From Lachnospiraceae bacterium UBA1753 (GTDB lineage: Bacteria > Bacillota > Clostridia > Lachnospirales > Lachnospiraceae): a stretch of DNA of 5,812 nucleotides. Where the stretch lies: positions 4,288 through 10,099 of the forward strand of contig DCHL01000165.1 in NCBI GenBank assembly GCA_002317595.1, in the 5' to 3' direction. The notes beneath the pieces were generated by a model. It was not told the origin of the DNA and searched no databases. It saw only the letters and a list, made by a program, of their open reading frames with translations. Below are positions 5,511 to 5,812 of the stretch, piece by piece. A program made the position numbers and the translations under genes. Position 1 is the stretch's first letter; each line of letters begins with the position of its first letter.

Positions 5511-5812
5511 ATGAAACTGCTTGAAATTGATCATTTAAAAAAGAATTTCGGTGAGCTTTCCGTTCTCAAGGATATCTCGATGTCTGTGGAGAAGGGTGAG
5601 GTTGTATCCATTATCGGTCCTTCGGGATCAGGTAAGTCGACGCTCCTTAGATGTGCGACAATGCTGGAGACCATGGATGGTGGTAGGCTTGCCTATATGG
5701 GTGAGGATGCCTGCAACGAGAAGGATGGAAAGTGCGTATATGCACATCATAAGGATCTTAAGAGGATAAAGGGTTATTTTGGACTGGTGTTCCAGAACTT
5801 TAATCTTTTCCC
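5511..5812 (+). CDS. Amino acid ABC transporter ATP-binding protein, N-terminal 100 residues (runs off window)
   Basis: The frame starts at ATG 5511 and is open to the window end, so only about 40 percent of a usual 240-260 residue protein is seen. It is the cytoplasmic ATPase that powers the importer. Phe13 sits where the adenine-stacking aromatic (A-loop) is found. Walker A is GPSGSGKST (36-44), followed by LLRCATMLE, typical of the GlnQ/HisP group. The Q-loop is VFQNFNLFP (93-101) with Gln95. The signature motif, Walker B and H-loop lie beyond the window. Between Walker A and the Q-loop there are about nine more residues than in E. coli GlnQ (Lys-to-Gln distance 53 against about 44 by my count from memory). 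They fall in a polar segment near EDACNEKDGKCVYAHHKDLK (65-84). This is probably a surface-loop insertion in the beta subdomain. Confidence 0.94.
   Translation, partial: MKLLEIDHLKKNFGELSVLKDISMSVEKGEVVSIIGPSGSGKSTLLRCATMLETMDGGRLAYMGEDACNEKDGKCVYAHHKDLKRIKGYFGLVFQNFNLF

Noticed and set aside
4953..5534. A 193-codon open frame on the minus strand opposite the permease
   Set aside because: The + strand encodes an unmistakable permease with the EAA loop. The antisense translation is rich in Asn, His and Arg and matches nothing I recognise.

Overview
The window looks like chromosomal DNA of a Gram-positive anaerobe of the class Clostridia, most likely a Lachnospiraceae relative of Butyrivibrio or Roseburia. 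This rests on three things: the Firmicute-style GGAGG ribosome binding sites, the lipoprotein-anchored solute-binding protein, and the first genes, which resemble DUF5717 and DUF5716 proteins that I know mainly from that family. No taxonomic marker gene is present, so the placement is an inference. All seven genes lie on the + strand. There are no RNA genes, insertion sequences or CRISPR arrays.

Region 1 (1-3733) is the 3' part of a tightly packed operon. It holds the C-terminus of a DUF5717-like protein (1-462), a DUF5716-like protein with an Hsp70/actin-type nucleotide-binding fold (492-1724), a TPR protein (1725-2558), and a coiled-coil protein with two central membrane helices (2558-3733). 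The last three are joined as TAA|ATG and by a one-base TGATG overlap, so they are almost certainly co-translated. The set resembles a membrane-anchored scaffold or chaperone-like machine of unknown function. It is the best candidate here for an undescribed system.

Region 2 (3734-3850) is a regulatory gap. A near-consensus promoter (TTGACC, 17 bp, TGC-TAATAT) has its -35 box on the stop codon of the preceding gene. The leader after it can fold into two stem-loops before a strong ribosome binding site.

Region 3 (3851-5812) is a polar amino acid ABC importer in the usual order: substrate-binding lipoprotein (3851-4717), permease (4833-5483) and the start of the ATPase (5511 to the window end). 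An intrinsic-terminator-like hairpin between the first two genes probably lets the binding protein be made in excess over the membrane complex. The binding protein captures an amino acid outside the membrane, the permease forms the channel, and the ATPase powers transport. Nothing in the sequence links importer and Region 1 module functionally; they appear to be adjacent but separately transcribed.
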